This document shows, piece by piece, positions 6,246-14,903 of a DNA stretch of 24,016 bases; position 1 is the stretch's first letter, and each line of letters begins with the position of its first letter. Below the pieces are notes generated by a model. It made no database searches and was not told where the DNA came from. It worked only from the letters and a program-made list of their open reading frames with translations. Made by a program: the position numbers and the translations under genes. The DNA comes from Holosporaceae bacterium (lineage in GTDB: Bacteria > Pseudomonadota > Alphaproteobacteria > UBA3830), in contig JAIRMS010000044.1 of assembly GCA_031258475.1 (NCBI GenBank), forward strand, positions 1 to 24,016, written 5' to 3'.

Positions 6246-6652
6246 GTTTTTAAATGCGTTTTGGTTTGCGTCGCGTTTTTTCGCTCAGTGTTTTTTAGGT
6301 TCGAGCGGTTGAGCGGTGTTCTTTTCGGGCCGTAGAACGCAGGATGACGCTGGTTTGTTCAACAGCGCGAGAATCCTGGGGGCTTGCCCCCGGGAGGAAT
6401 AGCGTGGTTTTAGAGTTATTCGGCAGGGCGGTGCGAAAAGTTCCGTAAAGCTCGGTCGATCCGCGGCCGAGATAGGGGTTTTTAGCTCTGCAGATGTTTA
6501 CAGAAACAGGCTTCTAGTAACTCAACCGCTTCCATGAATTAAGGAGGCAGGCGTTTCGTGAGCGCTGTTTCGAGACTTGAGTTCTCAGGCCTCATTCGTA
6601 TCTTATCTCAGCTGAGGATGCCGTTTTTTTCCCACAGTTTTACATACTACAC
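6246..6652. other. gene-free stretch with GC-rich hairpin
   Basis: No convincing gene or known RNA is seen. At 6375-6394 an 8-bp GC-rich stem closes a CTTG tetraloop. The flanking sequence GCAGGATGACG...GAATCCTGG has the look of dispersed intergenic palindromes. A second hairpin, CTCGGTC/GGCCGAG, lies near 6450-6470. Both could be remnants of a repeat or parts of an unrecognised RNA. Confidence 0.4.
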
Positions 6653-6825
6653 GTGAACCACTTTGAAAGTGCACTTTTCATTTTCTGGATTGCGTCGCAG
6701 TGCTCGCAATGACGGAATTGTATTATCTTTGGGAAACTCATGGTAGTCATTGTGAGGAGCGCAGCGACGTGGCACTCCATCACTCTCGCAGCGACACACC
6801 TGCGGCGATCAAGCTAAACGCTGAC
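6653..6825 (+). repeat. MITE-like palindromic repeat, copy 2 (compound)
   Basis: It holds CACTTTGAAAGTGCACTTTTC, CATTTTCTGGATTGC and GCTCGCAATGAC. It is followed by an inverted part (GTCATTGTGAGGAGCGCAGC at 6746) and the block CCTGCGGCGATCAAGCTA shared with copy 1. The hairpin arms differ from copy 1 in a paired way (AAAGTGCACTTT versus AAAATGCGATTTT), keeping the fold. No gene lies from here to 6932. Confidence 0.7.
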
Positions 6826-6932
6826 CGCTCACTTTCCGAGTACTCTATATACTACTTGTTTCTTTTCACGATTCCTGTCTCTCCGTAACATTTTTCGTCA
6901 GACCTATTCATTTTGTTCCAGTCTTCGTATAT

Positions 6933-8292
6933 CTACTTTGGGTATATCGTTAATACTGTCCCTACGCCGCTTTGAATCTTCAAGACAAGTTGGTGGTCGC
7001 GGGTTGGCTCTTGATTTCTTTCCCGGCGCACCCACGCGTTGCTGAGTTTGTCGAATATCTCATAGGTGTAATGCACTGTAGTATGCGCCGTAAATGGTAT
7101 ATTTCCGTTTTTATCCTCTTCTCCCTCTTGATTGATGACTTCGCAATGTGCCAGTACGTCTAATGCAAGCAGTTCGTTATGGCAGTTCGCTTTGCTAAGC
7201 GTTTTGTATGCAGAGCAAACTGTCTTATCCGCTAACGTCTTCTCCGTGGTCAGTTCTCCGTTTTCGCAAAAGTGTCCATGGTCTCTCAGGTGGGTAAAAA
7301 GTCCCAATATAAACAAGCTCTTATGCTTGTCGGCTTCAGAACTCAAGGGTTCTGACCACGCTGTGTTCGCCGTGTTATCCTTCAGCAGTTCGTTTATGTG
7401 GGCGGCTATTTCGTTTAGGTATCTGTTAATTCTTGTTGCTAATTTATAATTCAGTGTGTTTAGCGCAAAAAACAGATTGCACAAGAACAGTTATACTCTC
7501 TTCGCCTTCAGGCACGAAGTCAGCTATCTCTTTTGCCAATGGAGCTCGTGGGCGTCCGCTACCCTGGTTGAGTTCCGTCACCTCTGTTCGATCTGCTCTT
7601 TTTTTTCTAAGCAGGCCCTTCAAAGTCTCGAGGTCTAAGTGTGTGTCGAGGTCTAAGGGTTCCGATTCGGGTTTGTCCGTTATTTCTTCTATTTTAGCTA
7701 TTTCCCTTTTCAGCGTCTCTATTTCCTGCTTCAGTTTCGCGATTCGTTCGCACGCCGTTTCGTAGTTTTCAATTTCCTCCAGACCTAAGTTTTTACATGC
7801 ATCATAAAGGCCCCCATAATACAGTCGTTCCACGCCATAGTTGCCGATTTCATCCGGCATTTCAGGACCGGCTTCGGTCAATGCCTTGATTGTATCCTCA
7901 TCTGTCACCTTGGCAATCAAGTCTATTAGGTTTTGTTTGCCTCCTCCTTGCAAATAGTAGATTATGGGCCACAGCCGCGATAGGAGCTCCGCTTCTTTTT
8001 CCGTTAATTCTTCTTTATTTTCTTTGTATTTATCCACGGCACTTTTCAAGTACGGTGTTTTTTCTTCCATTTTTTTTCTTATTGTCTCAGTCAAAGTGGT
8101 TTCTATCCCCTCGTTTTCTTTGAGTTCTTGAGTCCTAACTTCCAGTTCCTGTTGCAAAGTTTTATATAGTCTCCACAACTGTACGCTCGTGTCCAGTTCG
8201 TTCATCAGTGCATCCGGATCTGGCAGCACGCAGTCACAATTCATAGAAAAAACCAAAAAAATTATTTTCCAATATGATTTTATGTTCGACAT
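6933..8292 (-). pseudogene. unknown exported coiled-coil protein, frameshifted
   Basis: Two frames overlap by 41 nt. The first (8292 to 7444, 282 residues) has GAGGGG before its ATG. The second (open to 6933) has only a TTG at 7484 with no ribosome site. They join at a run of six T on the coding strand (7467-7472): removing one T gives one protein of about 452 residues. The N terminus (YWKIIFLVFSMNCDC) looks like a signal sequence. Long charged coiled coils span about 53-107 and 178-208. The C-terminal part (KLATRINRYLNEIAAHINELL, AHTTVHYTYEIFDKL) is not recognised. It may be a recent inactivation, a sequencing error or a slippage site. It lies downstream of the large TadG-like gene in the same direction, separated by a repeat. 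Confidence 0.7.
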
Positions 8293-8678
8293 TTTACCCC
8301 TCTATGCTTTTTATAATTCACAGCATACGGCCAAAAGGCTAAACAAACGTTAAAAATGTAAATATTTTTTGAAATTTTTTCTAGACACACTCCCAAGGTC
8401 TCAATCTGGAACATTTTCGCAGCGTAAATTTTTTTTTTGTTTATAGCATGATTTTTGGATTTTGACAGGCGCCGGGTTCCACATACCCAAACAAGACCCC
8501 GGCCGAAAATCGGCCGTCGGAACATGCTGAAATTGCACTCGGATTTTGGCAGATGCAGTACAAAAATTACTAAAATTTACTAAAATCGCTGATTCGGAAA
8601 TTTTTCTGAAAAAAATTACGCCATTGCGAAAAATTTTCCACATCGCTGTACTCCTCTCAACGACGGAAAGTAGTGGCA
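8293..8678. other. gene-free stretch with perfect GC hairpin
   Basis: Frames here are short and lack ribosome sites. At 8500-8516, CGGCCGA-AAA-TCGGCCG is a perfect 7-bp stem. Nearby GCGCCGGGTTCC and GACCCCGG add GC-rich pairing in otherwise AT-rich DNA. It lies upstream of the frameshifted gene on the minus strand and could hold its promoter, but none was convincing. Confidence 0.4.
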
Positions 8679-8768
8679 TCGTCATTGCGAGGAGCGCAGC
8701 GACGCGGCAATCCAGAAAATGAAAATCCTACCGCAATGACGAGGAGGGGCGATAAAGTGATTCAAGTA
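8679..8768 (-). repeat. MITE-like palindromic repeat, copy 3
   Basis: TCGTCATTGCG (8679-8689) and CGCAATGACGA (8732-8742) are a perfect 11-bp inverted repeat. They enclose GAGGAGCGCAGCGACGCGGC and AATCCAGAAAATGAAAAT. AAAGTGATTCAAGTA (8755-8768) is the reversed outer end of the family. It lies just past the stop of the large gene and could act as its transcript-end hairpin. Confidence 0.75.
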
Positions 8769-8792
8769 TCCAGCTGTCATTACAATTTGGTA

Positions 8793-11700
8793 TTAGTTCA
8801 CATTTTTTGCGCCCTCATATCCGGCCCAGGATTTGATCTCCTCTGCGATGTCGTTGAGTGCGCGGGCGAGGTTTGCCTCCGCCGTAGCGGTGGTCGTGTC
8901 AGCGTCTTCTCCGCCTTTTTTGTAGAAATTTTCGTCGACGTCGTAGACGTTGCCTTCTCCCATGCCGTCCAAACAATCATCGATGAAGGCGTAGTCGAAG
9001 TCGACTTCTTCCATGGCGTTGCGGTTACATCGGGTTTGTTTCCGATATTTTACGAAGTACACGCGAGCATCGTCATAATTTTGATAAAATTTCCTGTTGG
9101 CTATTAGTGTGGCCCCGCAGAGCGCGGTAGTTGCATCGCAGCACACTTCTCCATTTGTATTGCTCTGCCAGGCATAGTCATGTTCATTCGATCCGCTCGC
9201 TCCGTAGTACAACATGGCGTTGACCGGTCGCGTAATTCCAGCATAATAATATTTACACGGCTCTTCTAGATAATCCGAACAATTCATCAGACTAACAGCA
9301 TTAAAGAGGTCTTGGGGACCAAAAAATCTCCTGTGCAATCCAGCAAAACCGTAAACGTCTTGTCCGTCCGAGTCCGTAATATACAGCGTTGACGAAGGCC
9401 CCAAATCTTCGATGAGCACAAACATATTTTCCCGAAGCCCTTTGTAGACGAAACGGCAATCAATTTCATTTGGGGCTTTCCAATATCCAAGATTCGAATC
9501 CCAAACAAAATTACTCATATTACAGCTGAAATATGTATCTTCTGGGTATTTTATTTCGCTATTCAGAAGAGAGACTTTTTGAGAAAAGTCTACGACTCTC
9601 GTCGTGTTTGTGTCTGGCAGAGGTAGTTTTTTATACCTGATGGTCGTGCCTGCGTTAACCATTCGGGCGTTTTCAATTTTTGCGTTTAGCAGTTGCAGCG
9701 TTATTTTATATTTTCCATCGTCCTGTTTTTCGTATTCATGTGTGCTTGGAGATATGGTGATGGTTTGATTGGAGGTATAGGTGACACCCACGGGCTTTCT
9801 GGACGGATTGACATGGGTCACCGTTCCATAGAACGGGTGCAGGGGACGCACGCTGGTAATCTGTACGTTGTCTGGCCATAGGTAGACCTGATAGTCACTA
9901 TATGACATATAGCAGTGCGTCTCAGGAGAAATTGCATAATCCACTTCGTTTCCGCCCTCTATTGTTGTTAACGTTTTTTCACTCTGGGTTTCTGTGACCA
10001 CGTGGCCGATTGTTCCACTGGTGACGCTAGTTCCAGTAGGAGAAACGAAGGTCAGGCTAGATCCGGAATCAATATTGTTTGAATTCATGATTAGTGCTGA
10101 GTGATCATCGGTGCCAAGTCGTACGTGGCTGTCTCGGATCAAGTAACCACATTCATCCCCTTTATTAAGCTCCACTATTGCCCCTGGCTCGATTTTTTGG
10201 ATATTTAGGCTGGAGGTCTTGTACAACGCCGCTCCGTGCAGACTATTAATGGTAACTCTTGCTCCTGGTTGCATGACAGCAATGTTTATTTTGCTATCAC
10301 TGAGGCCTTCACGTATACCTTCTATTTTTAAGCTTGATCCAGATTCCATGGTGTGAATATTGAGCGTGCTGTCAGCAAGGCCAACTTTGGAACAGATCTG
10401 AACGTAGGAGTCGTGTTTCATTGTGCCAATGTTTATTTTGCAACAGGCGACCGACCATGCGTCGTCAGTTATCGTCAACTTTGCATCTTCTATGGTGTGA
10501 ATATTGAGATTGCTACGACTGAGAACATAACCTTGCAATTCAGGGCAAAAGCTGACAATATCTAGATTTTGCGCAAGGAGGCCAATGTTTAAGCTACTCT
10601 GCGAAAGTACGCTGCCGTAGTCGCAAGAAAAGTGTAGAGGGGCTTCTATTGTACCTATGGATAGAGTAGTTTGGAAAAACATATGAAGATTTTGAGCATA
10701 AAACTCTAATTGCGTGTTCACACTGTCTACCTTTAGTGTTTTGTTAGATATTGACTCAGACAATTCCACGGTTGTCCCTCCGTTACCAGGCATCTTATCT
10801 CTTCCACCCACTCCCTGCAGCGCCTTATCCAAAAAGCTCATATCAATATCATCGAATTCATATTTGGATTCTGGTGGTACAAACTTCGCTTTTGCGATCA
10901 CTGGAAGTTTTAAATTTGTGATAACCTTTGTGTAACCATTTGTGAGACTACTATCGTTCTCCAGCGAGCACGTGTGCGCGAGTGGACACACGTCGACGAC
11001 GATATCCTGTTCCTCATCTGCGATGATGGTTGCTGTGTCGGAGGATCCTCCGGACAGCGTGCAGGATGACGTCACACACTCGTATGGACGGTTGGTAATC
11101 TCGGCGGAGATAAGCCGGATATTTTTCATATTGAAAGTAATGGTATTGTCGTCGGAAATTTGAGACGGTTCGATGTAGAATTCCGTTTTCTCCGTAATTT
11201 CGTACGGGCTGGATGTAACCTGCCCTGACGACGACGTAATATTTGTAAATTGGATTGATCTTGTCGCGGTGCCGAGGCTTATTATTGCGATGGAGCCATC
11301 CATGTGCAAAACAATTAATACATCTTCAACGTTGGTCATATCGAGCCAATGTTCGTTTTTGATATTTCGGAGCGTGTCGTCATTGACTATCGCCCAGGTT
11401 TTGCCCACGTCGGAGCTGGTCGCCACATCGCCGTGATGATTCAAAGCAACTAATGTTCCTCCCATGTCGATTATACTTCGCCAAATGCTATACCAGTGAT
11501 TTAGACTATTCCAGAAATTTATGAGTGAGCCGTCATCGACTCTCGTCCAGGTTTTGCCCACGTCGGAGCTGGTCGCCACATAGCCGTGATGACTCAAAGC
11601 AACTAATGTTCCTCCAACATTGGTTATATCATGCCAAGTTTCGTCGTTACTGATACCTCGGAGTGTATCGTCATCGGCTCTTGCCCAGGTTTTGCCCACG

Positions 11701-14348
11701 TCGGAGCTACTGGTCGCCACTTCGCCTTCTCCATTCAAAGCAACTAATGTTCCTCCAACATTGGTTATACTGCGCCAATAGCCGTCGTTGATACTTCGGA
11801 GTGTGTTGTCATTGACTACCTTCCAGGATGCACCCTCGTCGGAGCTGGTCGCCACTTTGCCTCCTCCACTCGAACCATTCAAAGCAACTAATGTTCCTTC
11901 AGCATTGGTTATATGAGACCAATTGTCTCCGAGTGAGCCGTCATCGACTCTTGTCCAGGATGCGCCTCTGTCGGAGCTGGTCGCCACTTCGCCATGCGAA
12001 CTCAAAGCAATTAATTTTCCTCCAATGTTGGTTATACCGTACCACCAACCAGCGCAATTGATATTCTGCAGTGATGACGGACCTTTGGGGATCTCCGTCA
12101 TTCGCATTTCCTGTGCTTTTGGCTCCACCACGATCTTCACCAGATACTTGTTTGGAAAGGATAATTTGGCGGTGCATGTTTGATCATGGGTCAAGGTTTC
12201 ATAGAAGCCGGAGGTTGTGTTGCGTCCGATGTTTCCGCTAACTGTTTCAAATTTAAGGATTTTCTTTGGGCCGGCTATGGTGCCGTCATAGCCCGTTCCG
12301 TCAACGAATACTTTACTTTCATCCGAGTAGTCGACATCGAAACTTATGGTGTCTGATTCCGTCATTGGGATTTCCGAGTAGTCGTTATCGAAGCCCAAAT
12401 ACGTCAGTTCTCCAGGTTCGAACCAGTCTGGCTTGTTAATGATAATGATAACCGCTTTTTTGCGTCCGGATGCTAATTTTGTCGGCCTGGAAAGGCGCCC
12501 GCCCGTTGTTACCGAGTCTCCGGATCCGACGGTGTTTACTGCGGAGCATACTGGGTCGTTGGTCCAGGCTTGAAACAAATTATTGGCCCAGGTCAGCGGA
12601 ATAAAAATGAAGTTCGAGACGTTGTAATCATCTACGAACGGCCCCATTACGTTTAGTAGATCGCATACCTTGCCCACATCCGCTTGTAATTCGACGAGAA
12701 AATACGGGAGAGCCTGATAAAAGCTTTCGTGTTCATTGTGCACTACTGTACAATTTTTATCGCAGGTCATGCTGAGAAAATTCGCATGCCCAAGGTAGCA
12801 GGGATTGTTGTTCATGCGCCGCCATTTGGTTGTGGTCGCAGGATTCTCGGTCGACATCAAGTCTCCGATGCAAATTGAGTTCCCGCCGTATTGTGGTGAA
12901 GTCTTCGTCACGCCGCGGCACATAACTCCGGTCAGAGGAGAACTACCGCCATGCCGAAGATCGATTTGTTCGCTGCATACTCCCCAATACGGCGTGTTGC
13001 TCACACTGCCGCCGCCGGCCGGAATGGGCCAGTAGTCCGTTCTTGGATCGTAGGCCGCCATGGCATCGTCTATGTATGTTGTAACCAGGGGATGATCTCT
13101 CTCTCCCCTGGTTCCATATAAAAACGCTCCGCGAATGAATGGAAGACAGGTGTTTTGGTTTGCCGAAAAATTTTCCGCAATAAATGGGGGAATGTTTTCT
13201 GTCCAGGCGACCTTGCGGTCCGGTGGAATGGACAACTTTCCAGAGTATGGAATCAGGCCAACGTTGACCCCGCGCGTAAACTCAAAGTTGTTCCTTAAAA
13301 ACGTCTTGAACGCCTGGGCAACTTGGTAGATCGGAGTGGCTCTGATGCTAATAACTGCAGATTTCTGCGATAGCGTACTGCTGTCAATTGTTGACCATAT
13401 ATCCAGAACGTCGAAATATGTTGGTCTTTCAGCCTCTACTGAGGAGTTATCCCTGTTATTTTCATTGCAGGCGGCTCCATTGGCGGGAATCGCCAAAACT
13501 ATGTCCACGTTGCACTGCGCGGGAATTGCGTAGCCGACGTCGCTGTCCGTCTGCACTCTGATTTTATCGTCTTCCACCGAAATTTGCACCTGGTCGTCAT
13601 TTGGATCAACTCTTTTAGTGTAGGATAAATTACCGCTCGTATTTAGGTTACTTTGGGTTGTGCCATATAGACCTGAGTTTTCATATTCTCCACGAAATGT
13701 GAACATAGTAGCACGATAACGCCAATATCGATTGCAGGGAAAGGCATCCCAGAACATATCCTCGGATATCCAGTCGCCATCGTCGTTTTGCCTGAGTAAA
13801 AATAGCGGGTTTTTCTCAACTCCATACATAATTCTGTAAAAAGCCTGATTGCCGCCGTAGGTGTATATTTTACGCAAAATCCTGCCATCTACGGTTGTAT
13901 ATTGTACGACACTGCTTGCGTCGTCGAGTCCGCTGCTGCCGGTGCTCTCGGCGCTGCCCCAGACCAGGCGCAGAGGGTCAAAGGTTTTTCCTTTGTAGGC
14001 CTTGGCCGCGCGAACCTCCAATCCCGGAATCGCATCGTGGGCCGGCCCGCTCCCTTGAATACTGCAAGAAGTAGTGGCGTTGAAAATTCCGTCGGCAATC
14101 CGCAGCAGAGATTCCTTCTGCTGATTCAATGTCAGGCCAGGATTCCATCTTTTCGCGACCTCTAGAGCCGCTTTCTGCGCGCATTTCTTGGATGTCCCCA
14201 CACTGCTGCTGCTACCTCCATACGTTTTTGCCCGGTGGTAATTCAAAAAATCCAATCCATACTTGACGCCCAACATCAATACCGGAACTGCAACGCACAT
14301 CAATATGGCGACGTAGCCCTGCTTGCCTTTCCTAAAAAAACAAGACAT
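8793..14348 (-). CDS. giant TadG-like surface protein with Asp-box propeller and beta-helix repeats
   Basis: A protein of 1851 residues; GGGAG precedes the ATG. Residues 1-35 (KGKQGYVAILMCVAVPVLML) match the TadE/TadG pilus-type anchor. Residues about 280-295 (VDIVLAIPANGAACN) sit where TadG proteins have the metal site of a von Willebrand A domain, but the DxSxS residues are missing. VNVGLIPYSGK (about 361-371) and KKAVIIIINKPDW (about 627-640) match later strands of that fold. Residues about 768-1020 hold repeats of about 45 residues with five Asp boxes (SSDxGxxW), as in sialidase propellers. Residues about 1216-1424 hold repeats such as SxLNIxTMExG, suggesting a beta-helix. The end ARALNDIAEEIKSW resembles TadG C termini. 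It is rich in Cys, so export and disulfides are likely. No other tad genes are in view. Role inferred: surface adhesion. Confidence 0.8.
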   Translation of the reverse strand: MSCFFRKGKQGYVAILMCVAVPVLMLGVKYGLDFLNYHRAKTYGGSSSSVGTSKKCAQKAALEVAKRWNPGLTLNQQKESLLRIADGIFNATTSCSIQGSGPAHDAIPGLEVRAAKAYKGKTFDPLRLVWGSAESTGSSGLDDASSVVQYTTVDGRILRKIYTYGGNQAFYRIMYGVEKNPLFLLRQNDDGDWISEDMFWDAFPCNRYWRYRATMFTFRGEYENSGLYGTTQSNLNTSGNLSYTKRVDPNDDQVQISVEDDKIRVQTDSDVGYAIPAQCNVDIVLAIPANGAACNENNRDNSSVEAERPTYFDVLDIWSTIDSSTLSQKSAVISIRATPIYQVAQAFKTFLRNNFEFTRGVNVGLIPYSGKLSIPPDRKVAWTENIPPFIAENFSANQNTCLPFIRGAFLYGTRGERDHPLVTTYIDDAMAAYDPRTDYWPIPAGGGSVSNTPYWGVCSEQIDLRHGGSSPLTGVMCRGVTKTSPQYGGNSICIGDLMSTENPATTTKWRRMNNNPCYLGHANFLSMTCDKNCTVVHNEHESFYQALPYFLVELQADVGKVCDLLNVMGPFVDDYNVSNFIFIPLTWANNLFQAWTNDPVCSAVNTVGSGDSVTTGGRLSRPTKLASGRKKAVIIIINKPDWFEPGELTYLGFDNDYSEIPMTESDTISFDVDYSDESKVFVDGTGYDGTIAGPKKILKFETVSGNIGRNTTSGFYETLTHDQTCTAKLSFPNKYLVKIVVEPKAQEMRMTEIPKGPSSLQNINCAGWWYGITNIGGKLIALSSHGEVATSSDRGASWTRVDDGSLGDNWSHITNAEGTLVALNGSSGGGKVATSSDEGASWKVVNDNTLRSINDGYWRSITNVGGTLVALNGEGEVATSSSDVGKTWARADDDTLRGISNDETWHDITNVGGTLVALSHHGYVATSSDVGKTWTRVDDGSLINFWNSLNHWYSIWRSIIDMGGTLVALNHHGDVATSSDVGKTWAIVNDDTLRNIKNEHWLDMTNVEDVLIVLHMDGSIAIISLGTATRSIQFTNITSSSGQVTSSPYEITEKTEFYIEPSQISDDNTITFNMKNIRLISAEITNRPYECVTSSCTLSGGSSDTATIIADEEQDIVVDVCPLAHTCSLENDSSLTNGYTKVITNLKLPVIAKAKFVPPESKYEFDDIDMSFLDKALQGVGGRDKMPGNGGTTVELSESISNKTLKVDSVNTQLEFYAQNLHMFFQTTLSIGTIEAPLHFSCDYGSVLSQSSLNIGLLAQNLDIVSFCPELQGYVLSRSNLNIHTIEDAKLTITDDAWSVACCKINIGTMKHDSYVQICSKVGLADSTLNIHTMESGSSLKIEGIREGLSDSKINIAVMQPGARVTINSLHGAALYKTSSLNIQKIEPGAIVELNKGDECGYLIRDSHVRLGTDDHSALIMNSNNIDSGSSLTFVSPTGTSVTSGTIGHVVTETQSEKTLTTIEGGNEVDYAISPETHCYMSYSDYQVYLWPDNVQITSVRPLHPFYGTVTHVNPSRKPVGVTYTSNQTITISPSTHEYEKQDDGKYKITLQLLNAKIENARMVNAGTTIRYKKLPLPDTNTTRVVDFSQKVSLLNSEIKYPEDTYFSCNMSNFVWDSNLGYWKAPNEIDCRFVYKGLRENMFVLIEDLGPSSTLYITDSDGQDVYGFAGLHRRFFGPQDLFNAVSLMNCSDYLEEPCKYYYAGITRPVNAMLYYGASGSNEHDYAWQSNTNGEVCCDATTALCGATLIANRKFYQNYDDARVYFVKYRKQTRCNRNAMEEVDFDYAFIDDCLDGMGEGNVYDVDENFYKKGGEDADTTTATAEANLARALNDIAEEIKSWAGYEGAKNVN
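11280..12060 (-). repeat. tandem Asp-box repeats, about 135 nt each
   Basis: This is an in-gene array of five boxed units plus one partial unit. The boxes lie near 11395, 11548, 11685, 11823 and 11956, so the period is 133-153 nt. The blocks CCAGGTTTTGCCCACGTCGG and AAAGCAACTAATGTTCCTCC recur almost unchanged, and one unit carries an extra Ser codon. Identity at the DNA level indicates recent duplication, so unit number may vary between strains. Confidence 0.85.
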
Positions 14349-14469
14349 GAATTATACTCCCGAATTGCACGAAGTCCCGCCGGGGAATCCGCCGTATTTC
14401 GCAAAAAATTTCAGGAGAAAATTTATAAATTTTTCCAAAAAATTCGATGGACAAAAGGGCGAGAGATCC

Positions 14470-14559
14470 TCAAATTTCAGAGAATCTTCCCCCGTCGTCG
14501 CAATTGGTAAAAAACTTATCTGCATTCCCTTCGCCAAAATCCCCCTCTTTCATCTTCAT
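14470..14559 (-). CDS. possible small upstream ORF (29 residues)
   Basis: ATG at 14559 with AGGAG eight bases upstream; the peptide starts MKMKEGDFGEGNADKFF and stops at 14470. A second frame (TTG 14537 to 14352) ends two codons before the large gene's ATG. Either could couple translation to that gene, but the composition gives no function and both could be chance. Confidence 0.25.
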   Translation of the reverse strand: MKMKEGDFGEGNADKFFTNCDDGGRFSEI

Positions 14560-14639
14560 CTCCCAAACTCCTGTTCCCTTTTTAAAACAAAAATCGTTTA
14601 TTTTGGGTTAATGAATATGCGCGGAGCTGATGCTATACA

Positions 14640-14733
14640 TGAATCACTTTGAAAGTGCGCGATCAGCACTTTTCGTCATTGCGAGGAGCACAGCGACGAA
14701 GCAATCCAGAAAATGAAAAATCGCATTTTTAAA
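14640..14733. repeat. MITE-like palindromic repeat, copy 4 (nested)
   Basis: It starts TGAATCACTTTGAAAGTGC, with a hairpin AAAGTGC (14652-14658)/GCACTTT (14666-14672). The inverted version follows at once: GTCATTGCGAGGAGCACAGC, CAATCCAGAAAATG and AAAAATCGCATTTTT. So a forward half is joined to a reversed element. It lies between rpoC and the large surface gene. Confidence 0.75.
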
Positions 14734-14903
14734 TTTGATGCTTGCCTGGAGACGTGATAGCCAAGATTGTGCTGGCGATTAGAGGCTGCAAGCAAGACGG
14801 CGCTATCAGAGTGCTCACTGCTGCTGGACTCCATATTCCCTAGGGGCTGTTGTCATCCGATTTTGAGATTGACTACAAAGCGCCTGTGCAGTCTGGATAC
14901 CGT
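14734..14903. other. spacer after rpoC without a gene
   Basis: No gene is supported and no rpsL or rpsG follows rpoC. On the minus strand TGATAGC and GCTATCA can pair around 14756-14810, and TGCTTGC/GCAAGCA overlap them. Neither is followed by a clear T tract, so the rpoC terminator is not identified. Confidence 0.4.

Noticed and set aside
6700..6888. 62-codon plus-strand frame
   Set aside because: It lies across the palindromic repeat and reads repeat sequence; no ribosome site.
8673..9107. 144-codon plus-strand frame
   Set aside because: It is antisense to the end of the giant gene and begins in a repeat; the minus-strand frame is clearly the coding one.
11280..12060. Regularly spaced repeats considered as a CRISPR array
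   Set aside because: The units are in frame within a coding region, 133-153 nt long and encode Asp boxes; they are not repeat-spacer units.
14323..14652. 109-codon plus-strand frame upstream of the giant gene
   Set aside because: It overlaps the giant gene's start on the other strand, has Lys/Phe-rich AT-driven composition and no family pattern.
14742..14843. Short plus-strand frame reading PGDVIAKIVLAIRG...AAGLHIP
   Set aside because: It looks protein-like but is only 33 codons, starts at a TTG without a ribosome site and matches no family I can name.
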